DNA of 64,000 nt from Enterococcus gilvus ATCC BAA-350 (GCF_000407545.1 NZ_ASWH01000001.1:1565501-1629500); one strand, 5' to 3'. Positions 33,547-43,016 are shown, counted from the stretch's first letter. Numbers and translations are program-made. The notes: generated by a model from the sequence alone, not told the origin.

Positions 33547-34113
33547 ATGAAAACAATGAAAGAATTGGAAAATATCCAACGTAAAAAGCAAGAAAAAACC
33601 TATTCCTATTTAAATTCCCATCATTACAATTGGTTTAAGGCAATTGACTTAAATCTATTAAACAGTGATGGGTTTACCAATTATTTCCTACGAATCAAAC
33701 AAAATGAACCCGCAGTTTTTGAAGCATTGCAAGAAAACGTGTTGAATGCTACAATTATTGGGTTTCAAAAAGATTTATCTGACGAAGATAGCTTTATCTT
33801 ATTGACAGCAAGCTGGGCTAACGGTTTCGTCCCTGAAAAAGCCGCCTCCGCATTACAGGATTTTGAACGCTACTTGATCAATTACACCATTCAAAAAGAC
33901 CCATTGCTTGGCATCAATCAAATGAATGCTGATTTTAATCAAGTATTGATGCAGCATTTCCCGAAAGTTCGTCGCCAAGATTTGCGTTTGATTTATCGTT
34001 TACTGTTGCTAAAAGAAGCATCACACGATGAGATTTCTGAAGAATTAAGTACATTGAATGAACGCTCTCGTACTCGAACTGAAAACATGCTGGCCCTTTT
34101 TCAAGCCATTTAA
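33547..34113 (+). CDS. Uncharacterised cytoplasmic protein
   Basis: A 188-residue protein of unknown function, mostly alpha-helical with no membrane segment. Visible features are a Lys-rich N-terminus (ELENIQRKKQEKTYSYLN), aromatic-rich SHHYNWFKAIDLNLLNSDGF, and a C-terminal helix (RSRTRTENMLALFQAI). AAAGGAAG precedes the start by about 11 bases; the second ATG at 33556 is possible. It is divergent from the EgtU-like operon, shares a 125-base upstream region with it, and ends in a bidirectional terminator. I do not recognise the family. Confidence 0.72.
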   Translation: MKTMKELENIQRKKQEKTYSYLNSHHYNWFKAIDLNLLNSDGFTNYFLRIKQNEPAVFEALQENVLNATIIGFQKDLSDEDSFILLTASWANGFVPEKAASALQDFERYLINYTIQKDPLLGINQMNADFNQVLMQHFPKVRRQDLRLIYRLLLLKEASHDEISEELSTLNERSRTRTENMLALFQAI

Positions 34114-34146
34114 AAAAGAAACGACCGTTAAAGTCGTTTCTTTTTT
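34112..34146. terminator. Bidirectional terminator between convergent genes
   Basis: AAAAAAGAAACGAC pairs with GTCGTTTCTTTTTT around a 7-base loop. Confidence 0.88.
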
Positions 34147-34444
34147 ATAATAGATAATTATTTTCCTTCGTGGCTAGTTGTAGGCGATGCAGCTCATACG
34201 TAGCATATCCTAAGACAACCAATGGTTCCTTTTGACAAAGTGCCTCTGCTTCTTCATAGCTAGCTGCCTTAAAAACAAACATACCTGCCATTCCGGGATA
34301 ACCCTTGAATGCTCCAGCGAGCTCAATATGGTTTTCCTCGTCTAAACTTCTCAAATTTTCAACGTGCTCAATGACACCAGCTTTGTTTAAGCGCCGGTAC
34401 TCCTTTGTTTTTTTTATCATCATGACGTATACCCACTCCTTCAT
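34145..34444 (-). CDS. YCII-related protein
   Basis: A 99-residue protein of the YCII family, dimeric alpha/beta folds with an active-site-like His. Visible: MKEWVYVMMIKKTKEYRRL and the GAFKGYPGMAGMFVFKAASYEEAEAL block, which contains the family's Asp/Ala spacing (ASYEEAEALCQKEP). Substrate unknown. The start at 34444 has a strong AAAGGAGG site; it lies just beyond the stop codon of the broken WYL regulator, 14 bases away. Such regulator-YCII pairs are common, so the regulator probably controlled this gene. Confidence 0.82.
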   Translation of the reverse strand: MKEWVYVMMIKKTKEYRRLNKAGVIEHVENLRSLDEENHIELAGAFKGYPGMAGMFVFKAASYEEAEALCQKEPLVVLGYATYELHRLQLATKENNYLL

Positions 34445-34457
34445 GCATTTCCTCCTT

Positions 34458-35361
34458 TTATTCATATATTTTTGTGATTTTTAATGCCCGCATTCTCAAT
34501 TCTTCACGAGCTTCTTTAGGTTCAAGAACCTCAACGTAGGGACCGTAAGACAACAGCCTAAGATACGTCCATTCGCTCAATGGATACTGAACATTCACCA
34601 AATAATCGTCATTCGAAAGGTGTTGAACTTGATGCTCGTGAAATTCATCAAACAATCGATGGGCTATTTTTTTTGAGAAAAGCAACGTAAAATTTATCCA
34701 CTCCGTATCATCTTTCCTAGTGTTTAAGGAAAAATCATTAGGTAATGACCGTTCAAAGGTATTTGATAAAACGATTATTTTTTCATACGAGATAACCGAA
34801 AAATTCTGATTGCTTGACTGTAATGACAGTAACCAACAATATACCAGGCATGAGATTTAAAAAGTAAGCGCAACGGCTCGACATTTCGTTTAGAACTCGT
34901 TAATTCAGAATTAAAATAATCGAATGTCAAAAGATGCTTTTCAGTGATCTCTTTTCGTAATTCGGAAAGTGTTACTTTTCCGTTTCTTCGCTGCCCCAGT
35001 AGCTAAAATCAATCTCTAGCCATTCCTCTGTCGGCGGCTGATTAAATAATGCGCCAATTTTATTTAATACATGCTCCGTCTCAGGATAGTTTGCTGCATC
35101 GAGAATCTGAAGTCCTTGATAGACGTACATTTTTTCATCAGATGTCAGGAACGATTCATCTAAGGTAAAACCATCCATCAACGAGAGCCCTCCTCCGAAT
35201 CCTTTTTTTGAAAGAATTGGAATGCCCGCTAATGACACCGTCGTGATATCTCGATAAATCGTTCGTGTCGACACACCAAGATATTCTGCCAATTCTTTGG
35301 CAGTGACTCGTTTGTGCCTGACAAGATAAAAAATCAGTTTAATCAATCGTTCGATCTGCAT
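34458..35361 (-). pseudogene. HTH-WYL (YafY-type) regulator split by two frameshifts
   Basis: Three open stretches in different frames read through as one protein of about 300 residues. Frame one (35361-34972) has the HTH: ELAEYLGVSTRTIYRDITTV. It stops after SEETEK. Skipping one base near 34977 opens the WYL stretch EPLRLLFKSHAWYIVGYCHY, which stops after RMKK. A second skip near 34779 opens the C-terminal part ending KIAHRLFDEF through KITKIYE. Both breaks fall on A runs on the minus strand (four and six A), so each looks like one base lost. This could be a true pseudogene or homopolymer errors. It is upstream of the YCII gene. Confidence 0.75.
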
Positions 35362-35440
35362 TTTCCTGTTTCCTTTCGATGACTACTATATCAACAGTAA
35401 TACGACAACAAGCTGTCATATAAAAAAAGAAAATAGGTAA

Positions 35441-35680
35441 TCAATAGTTACACTTCATTTTGCGACAGTCTTGCGACAGTCTACTGATTTCCTTATCAAT
35501 CAATAACAAGGAGAGCTTCAACGCTTTGATTCTTTCTTCAGATAAGGTAATTTGTGCTTTTCTATTTTTCCCAAGAGATTGTTTTTCTTCTAACGAAATA
35601 AGCGCTTTCTCAATTTTGTGTAATGTTGACAGTAACGATTTTTTTGCAGCTAAATAGTCAGTTAGTCCATAGTTATCCAA
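35441..35680 (-). CDS. Small helical protein, unknown function
   Basis: A 79-residue protein, likely helical throughout, Lys/Leu/Glu-rich (KKSLLSTLHKIEKALISLEE, ERIKALKLSLLLIDKEISRL) with a short DCRKMKCNY tail. The start is a TTG at 35680 with AAGGAG 9 bases ahead; the longer frame beginning 35710 lies partly in the terminator of the upstream gene. A TATAAT (minus strand 35707-35702) immediately follows that terminator's T run and could drive this gene, although no good -35 is visible. I do not recognise a family. Confidence 0.6.
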   Translation of the reverse strand: MDNYGLTDYLAAKKSLLSTLHKIEKALISLEEKQSLGKNRKAQITLSEERIKALKLSLLLIDKEISRLSQDCRKMKCNY

Positions 35681-35707
35681 CCTAAACAACTCCTTTCGAT
35701 TATTATA

Positions 35708-35740
35708 CAAAAAAGTCTCCTCTTAATGAAAGAGGAGACT
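35708..35740 (-). terminator. Intrinsic terminator after the Fe-S assembly gene
   Basis: AGTCTCCTCTT and AAGAGGAGACT form an 11-bp stem with a short loop followed by TTTTTT on the minus strand. Confidence 0.85.
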
Positions 35741-35754
35741 ACGATCTTATTTAA

Positions 35755-36096
35755 TTAACGGATACCTAAAGCAATCCGTGCATAACGGCTCATTTTATCG
35801 GTCGTCCATGCTGGATACCAAACAAGCTTCACTTCTACATTCGTGACCTCTGGAATCTCGCCTAAAGCGGATTGAATATTATCAGTTAAGATATCTGCCA
35901 ATGGACATCCCATAGTCGTTAATGTCATTTTAATTACCGTGTTTCCTGTTTGTTCAAAATCTACTTCATAGATCAAACCAAGATTAACGATATCGATTCC
36001 TAACTCAGGGTCAATGACTGATTCTAAAGCAGTTAAAATAGTTTCTTTAATCTCTGCTACTTCTGCATCGGACCATTTTTGTGTGTTCTCTTCCAC
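35755..36096 (-). CDS. Iron-sulfur cluster assembly factor, DUF59/MIP18 family (YitW/SufT-like)
   Basis: A 113-residue protein with the DUF59 signature DPELGIDIVNLGLIYEV, the conserved TTMGCPLAD containing the reactive Cys, and VKLVWYPAWTTDKM near the end. Family members (SufT, YitW, PaaD) help mature Fe-S proteins. A suf operon is not in the window. The start is probably GTG at 36096, with AAGGAG 8 bases upstream; an upstream GTG at 36105 would overlap the site. It stands in its own unit with a terminator. Confidence 0.88.
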   Translation of the reverse strand: MEENTQKWSDAEVAEIKETILTALESVIDPELGIDIVNLGLIYEVDFEQTGNTVIKMTLTTMGCPLADILTDNIQSALGEIPEVTNVEVKLVWYPAWTTDKMSRYARIALGIR

Positions 36097-36152
36097 TTGT
36101 TCCACTCCTTTCGAGTTTCAAGAGTATTTTACTCTATCTTTTAGTGTTTGTA

Positions 36153-36183
36153 AATGAGAATTGAATCCCTCTTATTCTCATTT
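36153..36183. repeat. Inverted repeat after the YitT gene
   Basis: AAATGAGAAT (36152-36161) and ATTCTCATTT (36174-36183) form a 10-bp stem. No T run follows, so it is either a weak terminator of the yitT gene or an operator for the DUF59 gene. Confidence 0.45.
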
Positions 36184-36191
36184 AAGAACTA

Positions 36192-37091
36192 TTATTTAGC
36201 GATTTGTGATTTTTTTAATAAATTCTGTTCGTCTTGGGTCAAGAATGAACCAACAACTGAATCTGTTGCAACGATATTAGTAAATGAATTCGGATCTACG
36301 TCAGCGACGACTTGTTTTAATGTATACAATTCATAACGAGTAAAAACAACCATGATGACTTCTCGTTCAGTAGAGCTAAATCCTCCTCGCGCAGGAATTA
36401 CCGTCAGCCCACGCAATAATTCTCTGCTCAGGACTTCAATCATGACTGCACTATTTCCAGTATTGATGAACGCCGTCATTTTTTGATGACTCGTATGGAC
36501 ATAGTCGACAACAGTACTCATTGTGAATATCGTGATGATCGTATAAAGCGCGCTCTCCCAAGTGAAAAAGAAACCAGCAACTATTACAATCACACCATTT
36601 AGGAGCATCATATAGTTTCCAACTGTACGCCCTGTTGTTTTAGATAATAATAAGGATACGACGTCTAAGCCGCCCGTCGTAAACCCAAATTTTAGCGAAA
36701 GGCCCGCACCGATTCCGAGCATGACCCCTCCGGTGATCGCATTCATTAACACATTATCAGTCACTTGACCGACCGGAACCAATGTCGTAAAAAAAGACAT
36801 GGAAATTACATTTGCAAAGCTCAAAATCATTGCTGATTTTCCCAGTCTTATGAATCCTAAGACGAATACTGGAACATTCAGAAGAAAAATCAATATTCCG
36901 GTGTCGATAGATAAACCTACATTTGATAATAAGTGCTCGGCAATTTGGGCGATCCCGGTCATCCCTGCTGAAAAGACATTTGCTGGGATCAAAAAAAGAT
37001 TTAAACCAACCGCTCCGGTCAAACCAGTAAATAAAATGACAAGGATTTTTTTTGCCAAATCCTTGGATGTATAATTCATAACCTTCTGCAT
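36192..37091 (-). CDS. YitT family membrane protein (DUF161, DUF2179)
   Basis: A 299-residue protein with five to six N-terminal membrane segments (ILVILFTGLTGAVGLNLFLI, GTGILIFLLNVPVFVLGF and so on) followed by a soluble DUF2179 domain from about residue 215 with RGLTVIPARGGFSSTEREVIMVVFTRYEL, which resembles nucleotide-binding ACT-like modules. YitT proteins are abundant in Firmicutes; their transport role is not settled. The start at 37091 follows AAAGGGGG. It is a single gene, with a 250-base gap to the divergent yajQ gene. Confidence 0.88.
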   Translation of the reverse strand: MQKVMNYTSKDLAKKILVILFTGLTGAVGLNLFLIPANVFSAGMTGIAQIAEHLLSNVGLSIDTGILIFLLNVPVFVLGFIRLGKSAMILSFANVISMSFFTTLVPVGQVTDNVLMNAITGGVMLGIGAGLSLKFGFTTGGLDVVSLLLSKTTGRTVGNYMMLLNGVIVIVAGFFFTWESALYTIITIFTMSTVVDYVHTSHQKMTAFINTGNSAVMIEVLSRELLRGLTVIPARGGFSSTEREVIMVVFTRYELYTLKQVVADVDPNSFTNIVATDSVVGSFLTQDEQNLLKKSQIAK

Positions 37092-37348
37092 CCGATATTC
37101 CCCCTTTAATTCAAACCTATAATAGAGTAACAGGTTCCATGAATATTAATCAATCGTTTTCAATCACTTATTTGAGAATAATCATGGCTTTCTTAGCATT
37201 TTTTGATAAACTAAAGAAAAAGCTTTCGGATACTGATTTTATTCATCCTAATTTGCTGAAGGGATTTGTTTTCTAAAACAAAAACACGTTTTCCTGTAAA
37301 TTATTGCGTTGAATGATTCTGTATTTGGAGTAAATTAGGAGAATGTCT

Positions 37349-37840
37349 ATGGCAAAAGATGCGAGCTTTGATATTGTTTCAGAGTTAAACAAGGAAGAAG
37401 TCAAAAATGGGGTTCAAATCGCCCTGAAGGAATTGAAAAATCGCTTTGATTTTAAGGGAAGTACCTTCGACATTACATTAGAAGGCAATCAATTAGTGAT
37501 TAAAGCTGAAGATGACTACAAGATCGAACAAGTGAAAGATGTGCTGTTTAGTAAACTGATCAAACGTGGTGTGCCGTTAAAAAATATCCAATTCTCTACT
37601 TCTGAGCACGCCTTAGGAGGAAACGCCCGACAACAAGCTGAACTTGTAAACGGGATTGATAGAGAAAGTGCCAAGAAAATTACAACTGCTATCAAAAACA
37701 GCAAAGTAAAAGTAAAGGCGCAAATTCAAGAAGACCAATTAAGAATTACTGGAAAAAATAGAGATGACCTCCAACAAGTAATTGCTTTAGTAAAAGAAAT
37801 CGATTTACCGATCGATGTTCAGTTTATCAACTACCGATAG
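37349..37840 (+). CDS. YajQ family nucleotide-binding protein
   Basis: A 163-residue protein of the YajQ/DUF520 family, tandem ferredoxin-like folds that bind nucleotides and, in some bacteria, cyclic-di-GMP. Visible motifs: MAKDASFDIVSELNKEEV start, NRFDFKGS, the KLIKRGVPLKNIQ loop, and AKKITTAIKNSKVKVKAQIQ. The length equals the family's usual 163. Start at 37349 is chosen over an ATG at 37343 because AGGAGA sits 6-7 bases ahead. A terminator follows. c-di-GMP binding should not be assumed here. Confidence 0.92.
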   Translation: MAKDASFDIVSELNKEEVKNGVQIALKELKNRFDFKGSTFDITLEGNQLVIKAEDDYKIEQVKDVLFSKLIKRGVPLKNIQFSTSEHALGGNARQQAELVNGIDRESAKKITTAIKNSKVKVKAQIQEDQLRITGKNRDDLQQVIALVKEIDLPIDVQFINYR

Positions 37841-37870
37841 TAATAAAGAAATAAATTTTTTACGAGATAC

Positions 37871-37938
37871 AAAAAATAGGATGAATGATTCTTTACTGCC
37901 TTTATTGATAGTAATTGAATCATTCAGCCTATTTATTT
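37871..37938. terminator. Terminator between yajQ and the DinG-like gene
   Basis: AAAAATAGGATGAATGATTC pairs with GAATCATTCAGCCTATTT with a single mismatch over a 25-base loop; T-rich tail on plus and A run on the other side suggest function for both convergent genes. Confidence 0.7.
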
Positions 37939-37990
37939 AGTAGTTTAGTAGGAGTTGGGGCAAACATTTCACTTGCGATATTTCTATCTC

Positions 37991-40342
37991 TTATTTGCTT
38001 TTGACTTCTTGTTGCCAAAATTCATTTGCCATTCGTTCCACTTCATTTGGTCCATAAATCACTTTTCGGTCTGACCAATTAACGGGTAAAAGACTTTGAT
38101 AATGAGGATTTGTGTAGCGTTGATCTAAGAGAAGAATGATCCCTCGATCTTCCATCGTACGAATGACACGCCCCGCTGCTTGTATCACCTTGTTCATTCC
38201 TGGCAATTGGTAGGCATAACTGAATCCTTGATTGCGTTTTTCGTCATAATATTCTTTAATCAGCTCTTGTTCGTGATTTACCTGAGGCAGTCCTACTCCG
38301 ACCACGACTGTACCGATCAATCGTTCACCGACTAAATCGATCCCTTCAGAAAAAATCCCCCCCAATACGCAAAAACCTATCAATGTTTTCTTTGGATTTG
38401 TTACAAAAGCAGCTAGGAAATCCTCTCGCTCTGTTTCGTTTAATTTTGATCCTTGAATTTGAATCGCATATTCTGGATATACTTCATGGAAATAGTCTGC
38501 TACTTGATCTAAGTATTGAAATGATGGGAAGAAGACTAAGTAATTCCCCGTTTTCGTTTTCACCAACCCTTCAATAGAGGCAGCGATTTTCGGAATACTT
38601 TGCGTTCTCCTTTGATACGTTGTTTGAATACTGGCATCCACCATCACTAGGCGATTGTCATTTGGAAAAGGACTCGGAAGGCGATAAGTAAGACTCTCTT
38701 CCCCTCCGCCTAAGACTTCTTGGTAATAATCCAATGGTGAAAAACTTGCGGAAAAGAGAATGCTGCTCCCAACTTTATCCATGGTCTGCTCTAAAAACCA
38801 AGACGGATCAATACAATACTCTTTGACAATCAGATCATAGCTTTTATGTTCAACAGTTGTCTGATAATGATCGTCATAAAATTCGCTCATACGAGTAAAG
38901 CGTATAATTTCAAAGTAAACAGGCAGCATCTTCTGTTGCGCCGGATTGTCTGGATTCTCTGCTAGCCATTCTTTGATTTGCTCCTGTAATTTGAACAAAC
39001 TATTGATCAAATTTTCAGGTGCTGCCTGCTGGTGATGGTAGGCTTCTCCATCCAATGATTGATGGATCAATTCAAATTCATTGTCCACTCGCGTAAATGC
39101 TTTGTGCAATTTTTTAAAAGAGGTATCCAAATTCTTTTGCATCTGAGCGAGTGATTCCCTTGAGATACTGGCAGAGTACATTTCTTTCGAGCGATTGACT
39201 AAGTTATGAGCTTCATCAACTAACACTAGATTTGATTTATTCTCTTCCTCAAAGAAACGACGCAAATAAACGGTTGGATCAAATAAATAATTATAGTCAC
39301 CGACAACAAGATCGCTGAAACGACTCACATCCAACGAAAGTTCAAATGGACAAAGCTCATGCTTTCTCGCGTATTTTTCAATTACTGGGCGTGTGTACTG
39401 GTCCTCACTATTCAGCATATCCCATAGACCATCGTTGACGCGATCATAGTAGCCCTTCGCAAAAGGACAGTGCTCAGGAGTACAATTTCGTTCCGTCAAA
39501 AAGCAAATCTTGTCTTTGGCGGTCAACGTCACACTTTTTACCCGTTCATCGTTTTTAGTAATTTTAGTAACCGTTTCTTCGGCCACTTGGCGCGTGATCG
39601 TCTTTGCTGTTAGGTAGAAGATCCTTTCACCCAACCCTTCTCCCATTGCTTTAAACGTAGGGAAAAGGGTGGACATTGTTTTTCCTGTACCGGTGGGGGC
39701 TTCGACAAACAACTTTTGTTGCGCGTGGATCGTTTTGTATACTGCGGCAGCCAACTCTCTTTGCCCCGCACGATACGTATCGAAAGGAAATTCTAAGGAT
39801 TTTAGAGAATTATTTCGTGTTTCCCGCCACTCTATCTGAAATACCAGCCAGTTTTCATAGCGTTTGATCAAATCGTTGAAGAAAGCGTCCAATTCTTCGA
39901 AAGTGAACGTTCGAATTTGTCGCGTGATCTTCTCCTCTGTTGTTTGAAAATAGGTTAACCGTGTACCGATTTCAGCGAGATTCTCTTGCTCACTATAAAT
40001 ATAGGCATAAACCATTGCTTGATAAAAATAAAGGTCAATGATCCCTTCTTCCAGCTCCTCAAAGGGTATCTCTGATGTTTTGATCTCGTCAACAAACACG
40101 TGATCTTCTTCTATATAAATACCGTCGGCACGTCCTTCTATTTGAACGGCTGTATCGGCAATTTCTACGGGTTTCTTCAACCAGACTTCTTTCTGGTAGC
40201 CAGAACCGCCTTCTTTTTGTAGCTGGCGATGGATTCGTGCACCTTCTTGAGGTGTGTGATTGCTATTCTTTCCTTCGTCGATGCTCCCGCTGCGCAGGAT
40301 GAATTCAACTAACTCACGAATCGCGATTCTTTTTACTGCCAC
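37991..40342 (-). CDS. DinG/XPD-type helicase with N-terminal nuclease-like domain
   Basis: A protein of 783 residues. Residues about 1-170 contain a PD-(D/E)XK-like core, with the acidic strand IEGRADGIYI and VDEIKTSE, followed by a Tyr/Gln motif (YFYQAMVYAY), as in Cas4-type nucleases. The helicase has Walker A APTGTGKT (about 215-222), the Fe-S cluster cysteines (about 280, 287, 292 and 331), the DEAH box LVLVDEAH and a late motif VI (QAAGRVIR). This is the XPD/DinG Fe-S helicase family. The start is a GTG at 40342 preceded by GAGGTGAG; an ATG at 40369 has no ribosome site. Role: repair of forked or structured DNA, substrate unknown. Confidence 0.88.
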   Translation of the reverse strand: MAVKRIAIRELVEFILRSGSIDEGKNSNHTPQEGARIHRQLQKEGGSGYQKEVWLKKPVEIADTAVQIEGRADGIYIEEDHVFVDEIKTSEIPFEELEEGIIDLYFYQAMVYAYIYSEQENLAEIGTRLTYFQTTEEKITRQIRTFTFEELDAFFNDLIKRYENWLVFQIEWRETRNNSLKSLEFPFDTYRAGQRELAAAVYKTIHAQQKLFVEAPTGTGKTMSTLFPTFKAMGEGLGERIFYLTAKTITRQVAEETVTKITKNDERVKSVTLTAKDKICFLTERNCTPEHCPFAKGYYDRVNDGLWDMLNSEDQYTRPVIEKYARKHELCPFELSLDVSRFSDLVVGDYNYLFDPTVYLRRFFEEENKSNLVLVDEAHNLVNRSKEMYSASISRESLAQMQKNLDTSFKKLHKAFTRVDNEFELIHQSLDGEAYHHQQAAPENLINSLFKLQEQIKEWLAENPDNPAQQKMLPVYFEIIRFTRMSEFYDDHYQTTVEHKSYDLIVKEYCIDPSWFLEQTMDKVGSSILFSASFSPLDYYQEVLGGGEESLTYRLPSPFPNDNRLVMVDASIQTTYQRRTQSIPKIAASIEGLVKTKTGNYLVFFPSFQYLDQVADYFHEVYPEYAIQIQGSKLNETEREDFLAAFVTNPKKTLIGFCVLGGIFSEGIDLVGERLIGTVVVGVGLPQVNHEQELIKEYYDEKRNQGFSYAYQLPGMNKVIQAAGRVIRTMEDRGIILLLDQRYTNPHYQSLLPVNWSDRKVIYGPNEVERMANEFWQQEVKSK

Positions 40343-40649
40343 CTTCTCACCTCGTTCTTGTATCTGCATATGCGATCATTTAAAATCGTTTTGCTTTTTC
40401 ACCATAGAAGATTTTCGGTAGCTCGTCAAGTGTTAGTCTACGCTGGGCAATCCTAGCTTTCCATAACAAGCAGGAAGCAGAATCGCCAAAATCGTTCAGG
40501 GAAACCACAATTTTTTTACTTTTAAGGTATAATAGAGAAGAATTAAGTGATCGTGCGTTTTATTACTGATAGAAAAAAATCATTTGAGACTTTTAGTAAA
40601 ACAAATCACGTCAATGAAAACTACTTTTAGTGCTTCAGGGAGGAAAATA

Positions 40650-41276
40650 ATGATTCAAATCGAGGGCTTTGTTACCGGAATCGCGCAAGAAAATTGCTAT
40701 TTGATTCATAATGAAAAAAACTTATTGGTCGTTGATCCAGGTTCAGAGGGTGATCGACTTGTAAAAGAAATCGACCGCATCGGAAAAAAACCGCAAGCGA
40801 TTTTATTAACACATACTCACTACGATCACATTGGGGCGGTCGAACAGATTCGGAATAACTACAACATTCCAGTGTATGTAAGCCCGCTAGAACAAAAATG
40901 GTTAGGCGATCCTATCTTAAATCTTTCTGGTTTAGGACGTCATGACGATATGCCGGATTTAATCCTTCAGCCAGCAGAATACGAATTTGAAATGAAGGAA
41001 TACACTATCGGCGGTATGACTTTTCAAGTAGTTCCGACACCTGGTCATTCGATTGGCAGTGTCAGTTTCATCTTTGATGACTTTGTCGTTGTAGGGGACG
41101 CACTTTTCCGAGGCAGTATTGGTCGCACAGATTTGTATACGGGGGATATGCAACAATTGTTGTACAGTATCAAAACGTACCTGTTTACCCTTCCCCATGA
41201 GCTTCCGGCTTATCCAGGACATGGCGAGGCAACAACGATCGGTCGCGAGGTCGACACAAACCCATTCTTTAATTAA
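40650..41276 (+). CDS. MBL-fold metallo-hydrolase (glyoxalase II-like)
   Basis: A 208-residue single-domain metallo-beta-lactamase-fold hydrolase with the zinc motif LTHTHYDHIG, a later VPTPGHSIGSV containing the third His, and DALFRGSIGRTD and PGHGEATT for the second metal. The length fits the YcbL/glyoxalase-II-like group; the thioester substrate is not evident. A strong GGGAGGAAA site precedes the ATG at 40650; an upstream frame to 40584 has no ribosome site. The phosphatase gene follows 23 bases later, so they are likely one unit. Confidence 0.88.
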   Translation: MIQIEGFVTGIAQENCYLIHNEKNLLVVDPGSEGDRLVKEIDRIGKKPQAILLTHTHYDHIGAVEQIRNNYNIPVYVSPLEQKWLGDPILNLSGLGRHDDMPDLILQPAEYEFEMKEYTIGGMTFQVVPTPGHSIGSVSFIFDDFVVVGDALFRGSIGRTDLYTGDMQQLLYSIKTYLFTLPHELPAYPGHGEATTIGREVDTNPFFN

Positions 41277-41299
41277 TCAACTTTTTGGAGGTTATAAAT

Positions 41300-42004
41300 A
41301 TGGCAGAAACAAATCTTTATATTGTTCGACATGGTAAAACAATGTTCAATACGTTAGCTCGTGTGCAGGGTTGGTGTGATACACCGTTAACAAAGAGCGG
41401 ACGTGACGGGATTCATTACGTCGGCTTGGGCTTGCAAGATACAAAGTTCGAAGAGGCATACTCCAGTGATTCTGGGAGAGCGATCGAAACGATGCGAATT
41501 CTTTTAAATGAACACCCTGAAGGAAAAAATATTCCTTATCACGTCGATCCTCGTATTCGTGAATGGTGCTTTGGCTCCTTAGAAGGCGCCTACGATGCAG
41601 AAATGTGGGGCGTTTTGCCACGTGTACTGAATTTTAAAACAGAAGATGACCTGTTTGCTACAGATGTCAGCTTTGAAGAAATCGCCAATGCGATCGAAGG
41701 AGCGGATACCGCAAATTGGGCCGAACCTTATTCAACATTGCGTGATCGCGTATGGAATGGTTTTGAAGACATCGCTCAAAGCCGTGAAAAACAAGGCGGA
41801 GGAAATGTTTTGATCGTCTCCCATGGTTTGACGATCGCCTTCTTATTAAGCTTGATTGATTCAAAACAGCCGGTACGTGCCAACTTGTTGAACGGCAGTA
41901 TCAATCGTCTGCGTTATGAAAATGGAGAATTCTCCATTCGCGCTATCAATGATATCAGCTATATGGAACGTGGAAAATCGATCTCTGATCATTCAGAAGC
42001 ATAG
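41300..42004 (+). CDS. Histidine phosphatase family protein (PGAM-like)
   Basis: A 234-residue histidine phosphatase. The catalytic phosphohistidine lies in YIVRHGKT (residues about 7-14), the partner region is SDSGRAIETM, and the second His in VLIVSHGLTIAF near residue 170. The sequence lacks the dense mutase-specific loops, so it is more likely a phosphatase than the glycolytic phosphoglycerate mutase; substrate unknown. Its start has GGAGG 9 bases upstream; the longer frame from 41285 uses a TTG inside the ribosome site. It shares a unit with the MBL hydrolase and ends in a terminator. Confidence 0.85.
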   Translation: MAETNLYIVRHGKTMFNTLARVQGWCDTPLTKSGRDGIHYVGLGLQDTKFEEAYSSDSGRAIETMRILLNEHPEGKNIPYHVDPRIREWCFGSLEGAYDAEMWGVLPRVLNFKTEDDLFATDVSFEEIANAIEGADTANWAEPYSTLRDRVWNGFEDIAQSREKQGGGNVLIVSHGLTIAFLLSLIDSKQPVRANLLNGSINRLRYENGEFSIRAINDISYMERGKSISDHSEA

Positions 42005-42009
42005 TTCGC

Positions 42010-42037
42010 AAACTGTCAGCAAGCGCTGGCAGTTTTT
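42010..42037 (+). terminator. Intrinsic terminator after the phosphatase gene
   Basis: AAACTGTCAGC pairs with GCTGGCAGTTT around AAGC, then a T run. Confidence 0.88.
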
Positions 42038-42131
42038 TTCTTTAAAAAAGCTTAGCCATTTTTAGATGGTCTTTTCAAAGCTGAAACGGTATACTGATTA
42101 TTGTTATTAACTTGAAAGGACGTATAACTTC

Positions 42132-42965
42132 ATGCTTATTGCCAATATTTTTAAAGCAATTATTCTTGGGATCGTCGAAGGAATCACCGAATGGTTGCCA
42201 ATTTCTTCCACAGGACACCTCATATTAGCGGATGAATTCATCCGGCTGAATATGAGTCCTGCCTTTATTGAAATGTTCAACGTGGTGATTCAATTGGGGG
42301 CGATTTTAGCCGTAGTTGTCTTGTTTTTCAGCAAATTGAATCCCTTCGCTCCTAGTAAAAATCATAAAGAGAGACAGGAAACATGGACATTGTGGTTCAA
42401 AGTCATTATTGCCTGCTTACCCGCAGCAGTCATTGGCTTGCCGTTAGATGACTTTCTAGATGAACATTTCCATAAATTTCTACCAGTTGCTATCATGTTG
42501 ATTGTTTACGGGATCGCCTTCATCGTGGTGGAACGGATGAATAAAAATAAAACACCGAAATGCACGAATTTAAATGATTTCACCTATAAAGCCGCATTGA
42601 TCGTGGGTGGCTTTCAATTACTTTCTTTGATTCCTGGAACCTCCCGCTCGGGTGCGACGATCCTGGGAGCAATTATTATCGGAAGCTCTCGTTATGTTGC
42701 AACAGAATTTTCTTTCTTCCTTGGAATTCCCGTCATGTTTGGGGCCAGTGGATTAAAAATCGTTAAATTTTTGATGCATGGGAACACTTTTGGTGCTTCA
42801 GAAATTATCGTATTATTGGTGGGCATGGTCACTGCCTTTGTAGTATCGATCATTGCGATTAAGTTCTTATTGGATTATATTAAACGGAATGACTTTACCG
42901 TGTTTGGCTGGTATCGAATCGTTCTGGGTATCATCTTGATCGGCTATTGGCTGATCGCTATGTAG
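42132..42965 (+). CDS. uppP: Undecaprenyl-diphosphatase
   Basis: Dephosphorylates undecaprenyl pyrophosphate outside the membrane so the carrier can be reused for wall synthesis; loss affects bacitracin resistance. The 277-residue protein has about eight membrane spans and the BacA/UppP signatures: the first motif [20 protein letters not shown] (residues about 15-34, with the catalytic Glu pair) and the second, [13 protein letters not shown], at about 172-184. It has the usual length. AAAGGA lies about 11 bases before the ATG. A weak terminator follows. Confidence 0.95.
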   Translation: MLIANIFKAIILGIVEGITEWLPISSTGHLILADEFIRLNMSPAFIEMFNVVIQLGAILAVVVLFFSKLNPFAPSKNHKERQETWTLWFKVIIACLPAAVIGLPLDDFLDEHFHKFLPVAIMLIVYGIAFIVVERMNKNKTPKCTNLNDFTYKAALIVGGFQLLSLIPGTSRSGATILGAIIIGSSRYVATEFSFFLGIPVMFGASGLKIVKFLMHGNTFGASEIIVLLVGMVTAFVVSIIAIKFLLDYIKRNDFTVFGWYRIVLGIILIGYWLIAM

Positions 42966-42994
42966 GATCTGTATTTTTGCAGGTCTTTTTTTTT
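42965..42994 (+). terminator. Weak terminator after uppP
   Basis: GATCTG pairs with CAGGTC with one wobble around a T-rich loop, then eight or more T. Confidence 0.55.
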
Positions 42995-43016
42995 GCAAAT
43001 TTTTTTCTGACACTTG

